Shown: one piece after another, positions 1 through 9,037 of the stretch
How the letters are laid out: the number at the start of each line of letters is the position of its first letter
Numbering within the stretch: the first letter of the stretch is position 1
Source: Terrisporobacter vanillatitrophus
GTDB lineage: Bacteria; Bacillota; Clostridia; Peptostreptococcales; Peptostreptococcaceae
Length of the DNA: 64,000 nt
Direction: 5' to 3'
NCBI RefSeq assembly: GCF_051148895.1
Contig: NZ_CP154625.1
Location: 1,426,001-1,490,000 of the forward strand
Position numbers and translations under genes: made by a program
The notes under the pieces: generated by a model
Database searches by the model: none
Told to the model about the DNA's origin: nothing
What the model saw: the letters and a program-made list of their open reading frames with translations, nothing else

Positions 1-1
1 A

Positions 2-244
2 TTTAATGAGGAAGATGATGATTGGGCATGTGATGAAATATTTTCCACGGAAGAAAGTTTATTTTCTATACCAATATATGATGATATATCAGATTGGAGA
101 GAGAGTATGACATTTATAAAAGAAATGATAAAAGAGTACATGAAAGTAGGAGAATACTCTAATAAGCTAATCCAATTACAGGCAGTTGGATTAGGATTTG
201 TTGATGGAGATATTGAATTAATATACTTAAACAACAATAAATAG
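2..244 (+). CDS. C-terminal part of a small acidic protein, possibly an immunity protein
   Basis: An open frame enters from the left edge and ends at TAG 242-244, leaving 80 residues. The start lies outside the window. The visible part is acidic (FNEEDDDWACDEIF near its beginning) and ends in a hydrophobic stretch AVGLGFVDGDIELIYL. I do not recognise a named family. The size, the acidity and the position just before an Rhs/YD-repeat remnant fit an immunity protein of a polymorphic toxin, but this rests on context only. A hairpin terminator follows about 95 bases downstream. Confidence 0.5.
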   Translation, partial: FNEEDDDWACDEIFSTEESLFSIPIYDDISDWRESMTFIKEMIKEYMKVGEYSNKLIQLQAVGLGFVDGDIELIYLNNNK

Positions 245-338
245 TGAATACTTTAGATATACATAAAAATGAGGAAGTAAAATACAAAAGATAAGAATCC
301 TAAATTTTAATTCAAATACTATTAAGTAAAAAAATATG

Positions 339-381
339 GAGAATATGTGTAACTATATTTAGTTTTGCATATTCTCTTTTA
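339..381 (+). terminator. Rho-independent terminator after the partial gene
   Basis: GAGAATATG at 339 pairs with CATATTCTC at 368-376, followed by TTTTATTT. It would end the transcript of the partial gene at the left edge. The rest of 245-487 shows no coding frame I can support. Confidence 0.6.
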
Positions 382-487
382 TTTAATTGGAAAGTCAAGT
401 TATTTCTTAATTTGACAAATACTTCGGGTTTAATAGTTAATTAGCTTGTGAATTATGTCATTATTTAAATTATATAAAATCATATAA

Positions 488-1066
488 AAGATTATAGAGA
501 TTGAAGTTGGATCGGAAGATTCAGCAGATGGAAGTGAAGAATCATCAGATAATGGAGAGTCCCACACCACAATATCAAATAAAAGCTATACTTATGATTT
601 AAATGGAAATCAGCTAAGAGAATCAGATAGTATAACAAATGAAGTAAAATGCTACACTTACGATGCAGCAGACCGCATGGATAATGCCATGTTTACAAAA
701 GCTGGTATATTAACATTAAATCAAGTAAACGTAGAAGGTAAAAGCGAAGTAGCTTATGAATACACTGATTTTGGTGAAACTGAAATAAATGGTGATGAAA
801 ACTTCTACAACGAAATCTGCTACACAGGTGGAATTTACGATAACAAAACAGGACTATATTATTTGAATGCTAGATACTACAATCCTGAAGATGGAAGATT
901 CTTTTTATTATTAATAAAAAGGCTCAATATGAACTATAACCTGAACACTTTTATTAATCTTTTCTCTTATAATATCTTCAATATCATGATTTTTAGTTAT
1001 AGTAGATTTAGCACTTTTTATGTAGAAATTTCATATATTATAGTGGCTTATTATAAGCTAGTATAA
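488..1066 (+). pseudogene. Rhs/YD-repeat protein remnant (RHS core fragment)
   Basis: The frame running through 500-906 encodes YD-repeat sequence (YTYDLNGNQLRESDS, CYTYDAADRMD) and then the hallmark RHS-associated core motif TGLYYLNARYYNPEDGRF. Full Rhs or wall-associated proteins are well over a thousand residues, with secretion signals and a variable C-terminal toxin. Here there is no proper start: the frame opens after a stop at 485-487. After the RF of the core motif the sequence becomes AT-rich and unrelated (LLLIKRLNMNYNL...), so the toxin tip has been lost or replaced. It is a leftover of a larger Rhs locus, possibly the partner of the immunity-like fragment upstream. Confidence 0.75.
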
Positions 1067-1085
1067 TATAAATGGAGTTGATATT

Positions 1086-1946
1086 ATGGAAAATATTGAT
1101 AAATATAATTTAAAACAGAGTACAGTATCCCCTATAATTGGTACAGAAGAATTAACTAAGGACTTACAATTAAGTCTAAGCCCTACTTCACAAGAAGGTA
1201 TATTAACTGGTACTGTGATTACTACAGGAGATGTGCCTGTTCCTGGCGCCACTGTTAAGGTATTTGATTCTAATAATATACCTATAGCCCATGATACTAC
1301 AAATGAACAAGGAAAATTCAATATACCTAACCTTGTTAAAGGGTCCTACCTGGTTACTGCAGCCAAAGATGGTTATTTAACACCTACATCTACATCTGTA
1401 GCTATTGTTGCAAATAGGCCAACAAATATAACTATAAATATTCTACCTGATCCAGATGCAGCACTAAATACGTTATATGGTAAAGTAAGAGAAGCATCTA
1501 CATTAAATCCTATTGAAGGTGCAATTGTAAATATATATAACGTTGTAGGTGGAGAAGAAACTATTGTTACAACAACTAGAACTAATAGTACAGGACAGTA
1601 TCTTGCACCGAATCTTGTAGACGGTGATTATACTGTTAAAGCAAACAAACAAGGATACGATGAGTCTGTAAGTCAAATTATTAGTTTATCAGATGATGAA
1701 TTAGCTAATTTGAATATTAGCATGACAATTGAACCTCTAGCAAATACAGGTACAATAAGTGGATTTATTAGTGATGAAACTACACTAGTTGGTATACCTA
1801 ACGCTACTGTCGCATTATATTTAGTTAATGGAGGTACAGAGACAATAGTGCAATTGACTAAAACAAATGCTGCAGGAAGATATTTGTTTGGTAATGTTGT
1901 TGAAGGAAATTATCTTGTAAAAGCATTGAGTCAAACGACTGAATAA
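1086..1946 (+). CDS. Protein of three carboxypeptidase-regulatory-like beta-sandwich repeats
   Basis: The 286-residue product has no signal peptide. After about 37 leading residues it contains three copies of a roughly 85-residue module. Each begins GT(V/I)..., has PVPGATVKVFD or PIEGAIVNIYN-like strands, a T(N/D)xxG(K/Q)(F/Y) turn and a closing G(S/D/N)YLVKA strand. This is the pattern of the CarboxypepD_reg/prealbumin-like fold (Pfam PF13620 type). Such modules usually act as structural or binding domains of surface or secreted proteins. The start ATG has a GGAGTTGAT ribosome site. A paralogue follows after 14 bases, so the two are probably one transcript. The absence of an export signal is odd for this fold; the true location is unknown. 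Confidence 0.75.
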   Translation: MENIDKYNLKQSTVSPIIGTEELTKDLQLSLSPTSQEGILTGTVITTGDVPVPGATVKVFDSNNIPIAHDTTNEQGKFNIPNLVKGSYLVTAAKDGYLTPTSTSVAIVANRPTNITINILPDPDAALNTLYGKVREASTLNPIEGAIVNIYNVVGGEETIVTTTRTNSTGQYLAPNLVDGDYTVKANKQGYDESVSQIISLSDDELANLNISMTIEPLANTGTISGFISDETTLVGIPNATVALYLVNGGTETIVQLTKTNAAGRYLFGNVVEGNYLVKALSQTTE

Positions 1947-1960
1947 AGGCGGGTGATTTT

Positions 1961-2821
1961 GTGGTTATAAAAGATATATTTTTACTACAGCAATCAGATG
2001 AATTCTTTGTAAATCCTAGAGAAGAAGTCACTATATATCTATCTTTAACTAGGGTTCCTGTTATCCCAAACACAATGCTTACAGGGACTGTATGTAGTGA
2101 CACTGGGTTCCCAATACGTGGTGCAATAGTAAAAGTATTTAGCGTAGACTATGTTCCAATAGAGCATACAATAACAAATGATTTTGGGAATTTCTGTTTT
2201 AAAAATATTCTTCCACCAGGCAAGTATAATATAATTGCAACAGCAGATGATTACAGAGTTTCTAATGCCTATCAAGTTAATATTTGGCCAAACAATAGAG
2301 TATCATTATGTATAAATCTTTATAAAAACGATATTCTTAATTCAGCAACTTTATATGGTATTGTCAGAGAAGAGATAGGTACAACAATCTGTGATGCTAC
2401 TGTTATAATATCAGATTACGATAATCCTAAAAAAACTATTGCTATTACTCATTCTAATAGTGATGGAGAATATTTAGCTTATGGATTAAAGGCAGGTAAG
2501 TATTGGGTTTTAGCAAGTAAGAAAGATTATGTATTCTATGAAAAAATACTTGTTTCAATAGATACTAAACAAATTTTAAATCTAGATTTATTTTTATATG
2601 AGGTTATTGATTCTAGAAAAGGTACAATTAGTGGACAAATAACTAGTAAAGGCATAGCAGTTCCTTATGCAGTTGTAGGTCTTTATAGTATAGATGGTAA
2701 TAAACATACATTGATTCAAATTAAAGAATCAAACAATGAAGGTATGTATTTATTTGCAGATGTAGCACCTGGTAAATATTTGGTAAAATCAAATAAGGCT
2801 AGCGTTGAATTGTGTGAGTAA
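1961..2821 (+). CDS. Second carboxypeptidase-regulatory-like repeat protein, paralogue of the upstream gene
   Basis: A GTG start behind AGGCGGGTG gives 286 residues, the same length as the upstream gene. The module order is the same: GTVCSDTGFPIRGAIVKVF, then LYGIVREEIGTTICDATVII, then GTISGQITSKGIAVPYAVV. Shared residues are spread over the whole length, so the pair arose by tandem gene duplication followed by strong divergence. The leader sequence differs (VVIKDIFLLQQSDEFFVN) and again there is no signal peptide. The C-terminus ends CE. The function is unknown beyond the fold. A strong terminator closes the two-gene unit. Confidence 0.72.
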   Translation: MVIKDIFLLQQSDEFFVNPREEVTIYLSLTRVPVIPNTMLTGTVCSDTGFPIRGAIVKVFSVDYVPIEHTITNDFGNFCFKNILPPGKYNIIATADDYRVSNAYQVNIWPNNRVSLCINLYKNDILNSATLYGIVREEIGTTICDATVIISDYDNPKKTIAITHSNSDGEYLAYGLKAGKYWVLASKKDYVFYEKILVSIDTKQILNLDLFLYEVIDSRKGTISGQITSKGIAVPYAVVGLYSIDGNKHTLIQIKESNNEGMYLFADVAPGKYLVKSNKASVELCE

Positions 2822-2886
2822 TATAAGTTTTTAAACTATCCCATGGATCTATGTTTCCACTGCTTTAGTTTAATAGACAATTAAAG

Positions 2887-2931
2887 AGCCTTCTATAAAT
2901 ACATATATTGTAATTTATAGAAGGCTAATTT
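2887..2931 (+). terminator. Strong terminator of the two-gene repeat-protein unit
   Basis: AGCCTTCTATAAAT at 2887 pairs with ATTTATAGAAGGCT ending at 2926, followed by AATTTTATTTTT. Confidence 0.8.
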
Positions 2932-3050
2932 TATTTTTATTTTCAAAATTTAACCTATTTTATCATTAAATAATAATATGCAAATTTGGGGATATTTATT
3001 ATTAGGATAAAAATTTATTTATAACATAAAGATGAAAGGATAAATTAAAA

Positions 3051-5285
3051 ATGGAAGTAAATGCTTGGAAAGATTTTAAAAATGGAATTTGGCAGGACAA
3101 AATAGATGTTAGGGATTTTATACAAGGCAACTACTGCCCATATGAAGGGGACGGTAAATTCCTAGCAAGTGCTACTGAAAATACTAAAAAATTATGGGAG
3201 CAAGTACTAGAATTAAATAAAAAAGAAAGAGAAAATGGTGGAGTATTAGACGTGGATACTCATACTGTATCTGGTATAAATGCTTATAAAGCAGGATATT
3301 TAAATAAAGATTTAGAAACAATAGTAGGTTTCCAAACGGATGAACCATTTAAAAGAGCAGTAATGCCTTTTGGTGGTATAAGAATGGTGGAAGCTGCTTG
3401 TGAAGCTTATAATTTTAAGCTAGATGAAAAAATAAAAGAAATATTTACTAAATATAGAAAAACTCATAACCAAGGTGTATTTGATGGATATACAAAAGAG
3501 ATGAGATTAGCAAGAAAGGCTGGAATTATAACAGGTCTTCCAGATGCTTATGGTAGAGGTAGAATAATAGGAGATTATAGAAGAATTGCTCTATACGGTG
3601 TGGATAGATTAGTAGAAGTTAAAATACTTGAAAAAGATGAGCTAGACAGTGAAGAAATGACAGAAGATGTAATTAGATTAAGAGAGGAATTATCAGAACA
3701 AACAAGAGCCTTAGAACAATTAAAAGAAATGGCACAGTCTTATGGATTTGATATTTCAAAGCCTGCAACTAATGCAAAAGAAGCTATTCAATGGTTATAT
3801 TTTGGATTTTTGGGAGCTATAAAAGACCAAAATGGTGCTGCCATGTCTTTAGGTAAAACTTCCACATTTTTGGATATTTATATTGAAAGAGATATAAAAG
3901 CAGGTTTAATTACAGAAGAACAAGCACAAGAAATGATAGATCACTTTGTTATGAAATTAAGACTAGTTAAATTCCTAAGAACTCCAGACTACAATGAGTT
4001 ATTCTCCGGGGACCCAACTTGGGTAACAGAAAGTATTGGTGGTATGGGTAGTGATGGAAGAACTTTGGTAACTAAAACTTCTTTTAGAATGTTAAATACA
4101 CTTTATACACTAGGACCATCACCAGAGCCAAACTTAACAGTTTTATGGTCTACTAAATTACCACAAGGATTTAAAGATTTTTGTTCAAAAGTTTCCATAG
4201 ATACAAGCTCAGTGCAATATGAAAATGATGACTTGATGAGAGATTACTATGGAGATGATTACGCCATAGCATGTTGTGTGTCAGCCATGAATCTTGGTAA
4301 GCAAATGCAGTTCTTTGGCGCTAGAGTAAACTTAGCTAAAACATTACTTTATACTATTAATGGTGGAGTAGACGAAAAGTTAGGAATACAAGTGTCTCCT
4401 GATTTAGGTAAAATAGACAGCGAATATTTAGATTATGATGAAGTAATGGAAAAATTTGAACATTATACTGATTGGTTAGCAAAACTTTATGTAAACACAT
4501 TAAATGTAATTCATTTTATGCATGACAAATATTGTTATGAACGTTTACAAATGGCACTACATGATAGAGATATAGTTAGAACTATGGCTTGTGGTATAGC
4601 AGGATTATCAGTTTGTGCAGATAGTTTATCAGCTATTAAGTATGCTAAAGTTAAACCTATAAGAAATGAAAAAGGTATAGCTGTTGATTACCAAATAGAA
4701 GGAGAATTCCCTACCTATGGAAATAACGACGACAGAGTAGATAGCATAGCTGTATATTTAGTTGAAAGTATGATGAACAAAATAAGAAAAAATAAAACTT
4801 ATAGAGATGCTATTCATACTCAATCTGTTCTTACTATAACTTCAAATGTGGTTTATGGTAAGAAAACAGGTACAACACCAGATGGTAGAAAAGCAGGAGA
4901 ACCTTTTGCACCAGGAGCCAATCCAATGCATGGAAGAGATAAAAGTGGTTCATTGGCATCCTTAGCATCTGTTGCCAAGTTACCATATAATCATTCCATA
5001 GATGGAATATCAAATACTTTCTCAATTATTCCAGATGCTTTGGGTAAATCAGGAGAAGAAAGAGTAAGAAATTTAAGTAACTTAATGGATGGATACTTCT
5101 CACAAGAAGCTCATCACTTAAATGTAAACGTACTTGTTAGAGAAACATTAATTCATGCTATGGACCATCCAGAAGAATATCCTCAACTTACTATAAGAGT
5201 ATCTGGATATGCAGTAAACTTTATCAAGTTAAGCAGAGAACAACAAATGGATGTAATCAATAGAACTTTCCATGGAAAGATGTAA
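3051..5285 (+). CDS. pflB: Pyruvate formate-lyase (formate acetyltransferase)
   Basis: A 744-residue glycyl-radical enzyme of the usual length. It converts pyruvate and CoA to acetyl-CoA and formate in anaerobic sugar metabolism, in the cytoplasm. Visible signatures are the adjacent catalytic cysteines in YAIACCVSAM (about residues 407-408) and the glycyl-radical loop RVSGYAVNF about 25 residues from the C-terminus. The substrate-pocket stretch GPSPEPNLTVLWS and the N-terminal WKDFKNGIWQ are also typical. The activating enzyme gene pflA, often directly downstream, is absent: a terminator follows at once, so activation must come from a gene elsewhere. The start ATG follows GAAAGGAT. Confidence 0.97.
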   Translation: MEVNAWKDFKNGIWQDKIDVRDFIQGNYCPYEGDGKFLASATENTKKLWEQVLELNKKERENGGVLDVDTHTVSGINAYKAGYLNKDLETIVGFQTDEPFKRAVMPFGGIRMVEAACEAYNFKLDEKIKEIFTKYRKTHNQGVFDGYTKEMRLARKAGIITGLPDAYGRGRIIGDYRRIALYGVDRLVEVKILEKDELDSEEMTEDVIRLREELSEQTRALEQLKEMAQSYGFDISKPATNAKEAIQWLYFGFLGAIKDQNGAAMSLGKTSTFLDIYIERDIKAGLITEEQAQEMIDHFVMKLRLVKFLRTPDYNELFSGDPTWVTESIGGMGSDGRTLVTKTSFRMLNTLYTLGPSPEPNLTVLWSTKLPQGFKDFCSKVSIDTSSVQYENDDLMRDYYGDDYAIACCVSAMNLGKQMQFFGARVNLAKTLLYTINGGVDEKLGIQVSPDLGKIDSEYLDYDEVMEKFEHYTDWLAKLYVNTLNVIHFMHDKYCYERLQMALHDRDIVRTMACGIAGLSVCADSLSAIKYAKVKPIRNEKGIAVDYQIEGEFPTYGNNDDRVDSIAVYLVESMMNKIRKNKTYRDAIHTQSVLTITSNVVYGKKTGTTPDGRKAGEPFAPGANPMHGRDKSGSLASLASVAKLPYNHSIDGISNTFSIIPDALGKSGEERVRNLSNLMDGYFSQEAHHLNVNVLVRETLIHAMDHPEEYPQLTIRVSGYAVNFIKLSREQQMDVINRTFHGKM

Positions 5286-5302
5286 TTAAATAGAAAATAT
5301 AA

Positions 5303-5342
5303 AAAGTGCGTATCTTCCAAAGGAAAATACACACTTTCTTTT
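5303..5342 (+). terminator. Terminator of pflB
   Basis: AAAGTGCGTATCTTCC pairs, with G-U wobbles, with GGAAAATACACACTTT ending at 5337, followed by CTTTTTAC. The T tract abuts the stop of the convergent yvrJ-like gene. Confidence 0.75.
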
Positions 5343-5488
5343 TACTTATTTATTTTGATAATATTGTTGGATAGCTCATTTATACTATCAGTCAAAGCTT
5401 GCAACTTTCCTTCGATTCTCACCAATAAATAGATAGAAATAGCAATGGGAAAACCAAGATTTGCTATGATAGATTGAATATTATCCAT
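5342..5488 (-). CDS. YvrJ family small membrane protein
   Basis: Taking the ATG at 5488, which has a GAGGTGAT ribosome site, gives 48 residues: MDNIQSIIANLGFPIAIS and so on. There is one membrane segment (GFPIAISIYLLV) followed by a charged helix (RIEGKLQALTDSINELS). This is the YvrJ family pattern. It is the last gene of a three-gene minus-strand cluster with DUF2922 and DUF1659 proteins, an arrangement common in clostridia and bacilli and of unknown function. A longer frame reaching 5542 exists, but its extra N-terminus overlaps the previous gene and lacks a ribosome site. Confidence 0.8.
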   Translation of the reverse strand: MDNIQSIIANLGFPIAISIYLLVRIEGKLQALTDSINELSNNIIKINK

Positions 5489-5504
5489 ATATATCACCTC
5501 AAAA

Positions 5505-5729
5505 CTATACTTCCAAATCGTACTCAGTAGTTGTAGAATCAACTACCTTAGCAGATACACAAGTGACTATGTCATACCCCTTTGGTTGGAAGATATTTTT
5601 ATCTTTTATTAAGTTCATAGCATCTATTATTTCCTGTTCCTCCAGGTCTGCCCTTGGATCTTCAACAGTAAGAGAAAAGCTATTACCTAAAGCGTTTTTG
5701 AACATCATTACAATTTTTTTTTCATCCAT
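5505..5729 (-). CDS. DUF2922 family protein
   Basis: 74 residues: MDEKKIVMMFKNALGN, then SFSLTVEDPRADLEEQEI, with a predicted beta-alpha-beta layout (AMNLIKDKNIFQPKG followed by VTCVSAKVVDSTTTEYDLEV). Length and motif order match DUF2922, whose function is unknown. It is flanked by DUF1659 and YvrJ partners, which probably act together. The ribosome site AGGAGGTTAAAAT precedes the start. Confidence 0.85.
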   Translation of the reverse strand: MDEKKIVMMFKNALGNSFSLTVEDPRADLEEQEIIDAMNLIKDKNIFQPKGYDIVTCVSAKVVDSTTTEYDLEV

Positions 5730-5770
5730 ATTTTAACCTCCTAAAAATTAATTAAGTAAAGATAATTTTA

Positions 5771-5992
5771 CTACTCTGATAAAGAAGAGTTGTCCACTCT
5801 GTTTGTGCCAGTTAAAGTGTGTTGTTGCATAGCTGCTAGAGCATTTACTACAGCCATAATATCATCGTTTGAAGCACCTGATTTTATACTTGAAAAAGTC
5901 TTAGTTTTTACTATTCTGTCTCCATTTAAATCTGTACCATGATCAAATTTAACCTTTACTGATGAAGCATTGGGAGTTGAAACTACTGCCAT
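5771..5992 (-). CDS. DUF1659 family protein
   Basis: 73 residues: MAVVSTPNASSVKVKFDHG, then GDRIVKTKTFSSIKSGASND and a helix DDIMAVVNALAAMQQHTL. This is the DUF1659 pattern. It is the first gene of the trio, behind a clear AAGGAGGTAAT site at about 5997-6007. The function is not established; the conserved clustering with DUF2922 and YvrJ suggests a small membrane-associated assembly. Confidence 0.85.
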   Translation of the reverse strand: MAVVSTPNASSVKVKFDHGTDLNGDRIVKTKTFSSIKSGASNDDIMAVVNALAAMQQHTLTGTNRVDNSSLSE

Positions 5993-6015
5993 ATTATTAC
6001 CTCCTTAAATTTTCT

Positions 6016-6060
6016 GGCAAGGATATATCATTGGCCATATGAGCCTTGCCAATTTTATTT
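6016..6060. other. Stem-loop upstream of the DUF1659 gene
   Basis: GGCAAGG at 6016-6022 pairs with CCTTGCC at 6044-6050, with inner ATAT/ATAT pairing. On the + strand it is followed by AATTTTATTTG, so it could be a terminator for + transcripts. On the - strand it lies in the 5' leader of the DUF1659 operon. Confidence 0.4.
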
Positions 6061-6199
6061 GTGAGCTCACTTTCTATTTAAATAATAGTTGGGAAATTAA
6101 AAATAAAGTTGAAAAAAATATTTAGAAGTTTTAGGAGAAGAAAAAATAAGTTAGAGAAGGTCAACTTAAGATATAACAACAAAGTCATCATTTAGATGA

Positions 6200-6334
6200 A
6201 AGGGGATAGACAAATTAGAAGATTTAGTGGGAATAGCAAATAGCAACATAATACCTGCTGAAGATATAGATCGTACATTTGTTATTTATCCAGAAATAGA
6301 TAAAGATAAATATATAGACAAGCAAAAACACTAG
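6200..6334 (+). pseudogene. Remnant of an unidentified gene end
   Basis: A 43-codon frame without a start encodes GIDKLEDLVGIANSNI and then IPAEDIDRTFVIYPEIDKDK, ending in TAG just before a terminator. It looks like the tail of a decayed gene. I do not recognise the family. Confidence 0.3.
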
Positions 6335-6377
6335 CCATATTATTCGAGGATAAACCGTTTAATATGGCTAATCTTTT
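6333..6377 (+). terminator. Terminator after the remnant, upstream of brnQ
   Basis: AGCCATATTA at 6333 pairs with TAATATGGCT ending at 6369, followed by AATCTTTTT. It separates brnQ from upstream transcription. Confidence 0.65.
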
Positions 6378-6491
6378 TAGAAAGATAGACATATAGTTTG
6401 TTATATGATAGAAGTAAATTTTTACTAAAAGTCTACCAAAAGAATATGGATATTAATAGTATAAAATAATTAAAATAATGGGAGGATGAAA

Positions 6492-7850
6492 ATGAATAAT
6501 AATTTGAACAAGAATGGCGACTTGAAATTACCAGCTTTGCTTATGATGGGAGGAGCATTATTCTCAATGCATTTTGGGGCATCTAGTATGGTATGGCCTA
6601 TGAACTGGGGCAAAGAAAGTGGTTCATCTGTATTTCTTGCATTTTTAGGTGCATTTATAACATCATTGCTACTTACATTACTTGCCTACATTGCTTTATC
6701 AAGAGGAAATGGCAGCTATAGTAAACTAGCCACTCGTATTCTAGGTAAAAAACTAGGTACATTTTACACAGTGATAACAATAGTTATTCTTGGACCACTA
6801 TACGCTATACCTCGTATGAGCGCAGCGGCATGGGATTCAATCGTTCAAGCCTTTGGATTAAATCCAGGATCTAAGCTACCTTTGATTATATTTACAGTTA
6901 TATTTTATATAGTAACTTATTTATTTTTAGTTAGTCCAGGCAAAACAATGGACCGTATTTCTCAGATTCTTTTTCCACTACTTCTTATTATAGTAATAAT
7001 TGTTGTAGGAAAAGGACTTATGGATCCCATATCACAACCTGTAGCAAAAACATATGAAGGTTCAGCATTTTTCTATGGTTTTACAAATGGATATGCAACA
7101 GCAGAGATACTTTGCGCCCTAATATTTGGTGTAGTTATATTAAACAGCCTAAAAGAAAAGGGTGTTAGCGATGATCGTATGAGTAAAAATATTATTAGAG
7201 TAGGTATAGTAGGAATTTCACTTTTAACTATTACTCATCTATGTCATATGTTAATAGGAGCTTCAACAGGTGGGACAATTGATTTAGATTACACAGCTCT
7301 TTATACAGCAGTTTCTATGCAACTATTAGGCAAAATTGGTGGATTATTATTTTCAACAGCATTATTCTTTGCAGCACTTACTACTGCCATAGGAATGACT
7401 TCAGGATGTGCAGAATTTTTCGTAGACATAACAGATGGGAAAATTGAATATAAGAAAATATCTATTTCAATATTAGTGTTAAGCACAATATTTGGATGCA
7501 TGGGTCTTTCATCTATTCTTGAATTTTTAGGACCAATACTTGATGGAATTTATCCAGCTGCAATCGTACTAGTAATATATTATGCACTTATGCCAAATAA
7601 CCAAAGTGAAAGAAATTTAAAAGCATGTTGCTTTGCAATGACAACAGCATTAGTTTTTGGAATGATTGATACAATTTACTCTTATGGAATTAAATTAAAT
7701 ATAGATTTAGGTATTATAAATAGTTTATACGAGATACTTCCTCTATCATCTGAAAAACTTGCATGGGTTCCATGGACAATACTTGCTGCAATTATAGGAT
7801 ATTTTGTGTTTAGAACTGATAAACACAAAATAGGTGAGGTTGTTAACTAA
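6492..7850 (+). CDS. brnQ: Branched-chain amino acid:cation symporter, BrnQ family
   Basis: About 452 residues with around twelve hydrophobic membrane segments, beginning LPALLMMGGALFSMHFGASS as in LIVCS-family carriers, where an early (F/L)xxHFGAxN-type motif is usual. The family imports leucine, isoleucine and valine with sodium or protons across the cytoplasmic membrane. The ATG at 6486 sits directly against its GGAGG, so the second ATG at 6492, seven bases away, is the better start. It is monocistronic: a terminator lies before it and a bidirectional one after it. No leader regulatory RNA was recognised. The LysR regulator downstream is convergent, so a regulatory link is only a possibility. 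Confidence 0.9.
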   Translation: MNNNLNKNGDLKLPALLMMGGALFSMHFGASSMVWPMNWGKESGSSVFLAFLGAFITSLLLTLLAYIALSRGNGSYSKLATRILGKKLGTFYTVITIVILGPLYAIPRMSAAAWDSIVQAFGLNPGSKLPLIIFTVIFYIVTYLFLVSPGKTMDRISQILFPLLLIIVIIVVGKGLMDPISQPVAKTYEGSAFFYGFTNGYATAEILCALIFGVVILNSLKEKGVSDDRMSKNIIRVGIVGISLLTITHLCHMLIGASTGGTIDLDYTALYTAVSMQLLGKIGGLLFSTALFFAALTTAIGMTSGCAEFFVDITDGKIEYKKISISILVLSTIFGCMGLSSILEFLGPILDGIYPAAIVLVIYYALMPNNQSERNLKACCFAMTTALVFGMIDTIYSYGIKLNIDLGIINSLYEILPLSSEKLAWVPWTILAAIIGYFVFRTDKHKIGEVVN

Positions 7851-7946
7851 AAATTATAAGCCAAATAATTTAATTGTAATTAAGGCCATATGAAGAATTC
7901 AAAGCCTGATATAAAGGTTCCCTAAATTTTTTTAATAAATCAAAAT

Positions 7947-8010
7947 AAAAACTAAAAGATCTATATTTGATTATTAATATAATAACAATATAATATCTTT
8001 TAGTTTTTGT
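7947..8010. terminator. Bidirectional terminator between brnQ and the LysR gene
   Basis: AAAACTAAAAGAT at 7947 pairs with ATCTTTTAGTTTTTG ending near 8008, with an AT-rich loop. T tracts lie on both sides, serving both convergent genes. Confidence 0.7.
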
Positions 8011-8048
8011 TTTTGAAAAAATCTATTGTATATCTAATTTGAATAACT

Positions 8049-8921
8049 TTAAATTTTTCTACAATCTAAATACTCTAAAAACTTTTTAACAGCAAGAGAA
8101 GAATTCTTCATATCTTTTAAAGCAACTCCTATTTTTCTAAAAGCAGGAACATCCAGCTCCTTAGTTACAATTTTATATGGGATACGCTGTAAAATAAGCT
8201 TTGGAAGAATACTTATACCAAGGTTACTTTCCACCATGGACATGATCGAATAGTCATCCCATGTTGTAAAATAAACATTGGGAGAAATATTGTGTTTGTG
8301 TAATAAATCTGAAACCTCTGTATTAACGCCTTTTTCCAACAGCATAAATGGATAATCACATATTGATTCTATGGGGAAGAAATCCAAGGAAGCTAGTGGA
8401 TGATTTTCTGGCAAAACAGCTAGAAACTTATCTTCTTCTAAAAAAATAGTATCAAACTCATTATGAGTTGGCAAAGAAATAAATCCGCAGTCAACACGTC
8501 CCTCAATTATCCAATTTTCAATTTCATTATAGTCACCAAGAAGCAATTCATAATCTATATTTGGATAGTCTTTTTTGAAGGCTTTAATAATATTTGGAAG
8601 CCAGTGAGTTGCCACACTGGAAAAGGTACCTATTCTAATAAGTCCTGATTCTAGATTATTTAATTCTTCCACTTTATTTTGCAGTTTTTCGTAATCTTCA
8701 CATATATTTTTAGCTAAAGGGAATAATTTATATCCATCAGAAGTAAGTCTAACCCCTGAACGATCACGCAAAAGAAGTGATACACCCCACTGTTTTTCCA
8801 AATCGTTAATCATACGACTGATTCCAGATTGAGAATAATTAAGTATCTGGGCAGCCTTTGAAAAACTACCCTTCTCAACAGTTATAACAAAGGCCATAAA
8901 TTTTTGGATATTCATATCCAT
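8049..8921 (-). CDS. LysR-type transcriptional regulator
   Basis: 290 residues, the usual length for the family. The N-terminal winged helix-turn-helix reads QKFMAFVITVEKGSFSKAAQ, then LNYSQSGISRMINDLEKQWG (residues 5-45), followed by the substrate-binding fold (GLIRIGTFSSVATHWLPNII, ILPKLILQRIPY). Such proteins bind a small effector and control a divergent gene. Here that gene is the YbaK-type protein 116 bases away. The intergenic region holds two GATAAA-containing half-sites that could be the operator. The effector is unknown. Confidence 0.93.
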   Translation of the reverse strand: MDMNIQKFMAFVITVEKGSFSKAAQILNYSQSGISRMINDLEKQWGVSLLLRDRSGVRLTSDGYKLFPLAKNICEDYEKLQNKVEELNNLESGLIRIGTFSSVATHWLPNIIKAFKKDYPNIDYELLLGDYNEIENWIIEGRVDCGFISLPTHNEFDTIFLEEDKFLAVLPENHPLASLDFFPIESICDYPFMLLEKGVNTEVSDLLHKHNISPNVYFTTWDDYSIMSMVESNLGISILPKLILQRIPYKIVTKELDVPAFRKIGVALKDMKNSSLAVKKFLEYLDCRKI

Positions 8922-8960
8922 AGAAGTTCAACTCCTTATATCTGTTTTTGTCATACATTT

Positions 8961-9009
8961 CATGATAAATATTCGTATTTGTAATTTATAACTTTATGAT
9001 AAACTATGG
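8961..9009. promoter_or_regulatory. Candidate LysR operator with repeated ATGATAAA sites
   Basis: CATGATAAATATTCG at 8961 and TTATGATAAACTATGG ending at 9009 are direct copies about 33 bases apart in the divergent promoter region. Spacing of this order fits the two-site binding of LysR proteins. The assignment is inference. Confidence 0.4.
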
Positions 9010-9037
9010 ATATGAAATTTTCAAGGGAAAGGACTAA

